A DNA stretch of 6,187 nt from Elusimicrobiota bacterium. Lineage in GTDB: Bacteria > Elusimicrobiota > Elusimicrobia > 2-01-FULL-59-12 > JACPXA01. The notes beneath the pieces are model-generated. The model saw nothing but the letters and a program-made list of their open reading frames with translations, had not been told where the DNA came from and searched no databases. Shown here one piece after another: positions 5,904 to 6,187 of this stretch. Each line of letters begins with the position of its first letter. Position 1 is the stretch's first letter. The stretch is taken from contig JACPXA010000093.1 in NCBI GenBank assembly GCA_016196785.1, positions 1 through 6,187 of the forward strand. The letters run 5' to 3'. Position numbers and translations under genes: made by a program.

Positions 5904-6187
5904 ATGTGCAAAGCGTTTGACCACTACCTGGAAGACTATCAGCAAGGCACCCTAGATCAGAAGGCCAGTGACTGGGTGAATCAGCATGTCAACTCATGTA
6001 GTTCCTGTCAAGAATCGCTATCCTTCATCCAGGGGTTACATAAGGTGGGACACCACACTTCATTGTCCCGCCCCCCACAGGATTTAACCCCCGGGATTAT
6101 GCGGAGGTTACCGCCAGAATTTGAGGCCGATCAACCGCGGGCACGCTGGTGGGGGTGGTGGGTCCCGGCAGGTTTCGCCGCCGCCTC
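5904..6187 (+). CDS. Zinc-binding anti-sigma factor (zf-HC2/ZAS type), N-terminal part; runs off the right edge
   Basis: Ninety-four complete codons are visible and the frame is open at the window end. H28-x3-C32-x2-C35 (HVNSCSSC) is the hallmark of zinc-containing anti-sigma domains, and C2 could serve as a fourth ligand. Upstream of it, DHYLEDYQQGTLDQKASDWVNQH resembles the helix that grips the sigma factor in this family. DLTPGIMRRLP at 60-70 is a typical linker sequence before the membrane. From about residue 82 the sequence WWGWWVPAGFAAA looks like the beginning of a transmembrane helix, so the protein is probably an inner-membrane anti-sigma factor with a periplasmic part beyond the window. 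Its place directly after the ECF sigma gene makes that sigma its expected partner. The ATG at 5904 is supported by GAGG at 5895-5898. The gap from the sigma stop is 56 bases with no terminator. Confidence 0.85.
   Translation, partial: MCKAFDHYLEDYQQGTLDQKASDWVNQHVNSCSSCQESLSFIQGLHKVGHHTSLSRPPQDLTPGIMRRLPPEFEADQPRARWWGWWVPAGFAAA

Overview
The window suggests a Gram-negative, moderately GC-rich bacterium. It encodes an outer-membrane beta-barrel with a terminal Phe, a second protein with a classical signal peptide, and an ECF sigma factor followed by a zinc-type anti-sigma factor. Starts are ATG or GTG, and several genes overlap or abut. Nitrospirota or NC10-like bacteria are my guess from the general feel of the proteins. 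That guess is weak and rests on no search.

Region 1 (1-1188) is a decayed, rearranged stretch. The reading frame enters from the left edge as the C-terminal end of an IS4-type DDE transposase, with the catalytic Glu in an exact Y-(2)-R-(3)-E-(6)-K signature. It runs without a stop into a polytopic GT-C-like membrane glycosyltransferase that has lost its own N-terminus. That glycosyltransferase is then cut by an in-frame TAG at 1057-1059. The same frame carries on for 42 clearly membrane-like codons to a TGA at 1186-1188. I read this as a pseudogene fused to an insertion-sequence remnant.

Region 2 (1227-6187) is a compact same-strand cluster of five genes: acetyl-CoA synthetase (1227-3215), an outer-membrane beta-barrel protein (3219-4502), a secreted, probably helical periplasmic protein of unknown function (4492-5271), an ECF sigma factor starting with GTG (5272-5847), and the N-terminal part of a zinc-binding anti-sigma factor that leaves the window on the right (5904 onward). 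The first four genes are separated by 3, -11 and 0 bases. A 56-base gap precedes the anti-sigma gene. No terminator is visible, so at least the first four look co-transcribed.

Acting together, the synthetase would activate acetate to acetyl-CoA in the cytoplasm. The barrel and the periplasmic protein would sit in the envelope, and the sigma/anti-sigma pair would carry an envelope or extracellular signal to transcription. The tight coupling of an acetate-activating enzyme to an envelope pair and an ECF switch is the most distinctive feature here. Any functional link between them is inferred from gene order alone.
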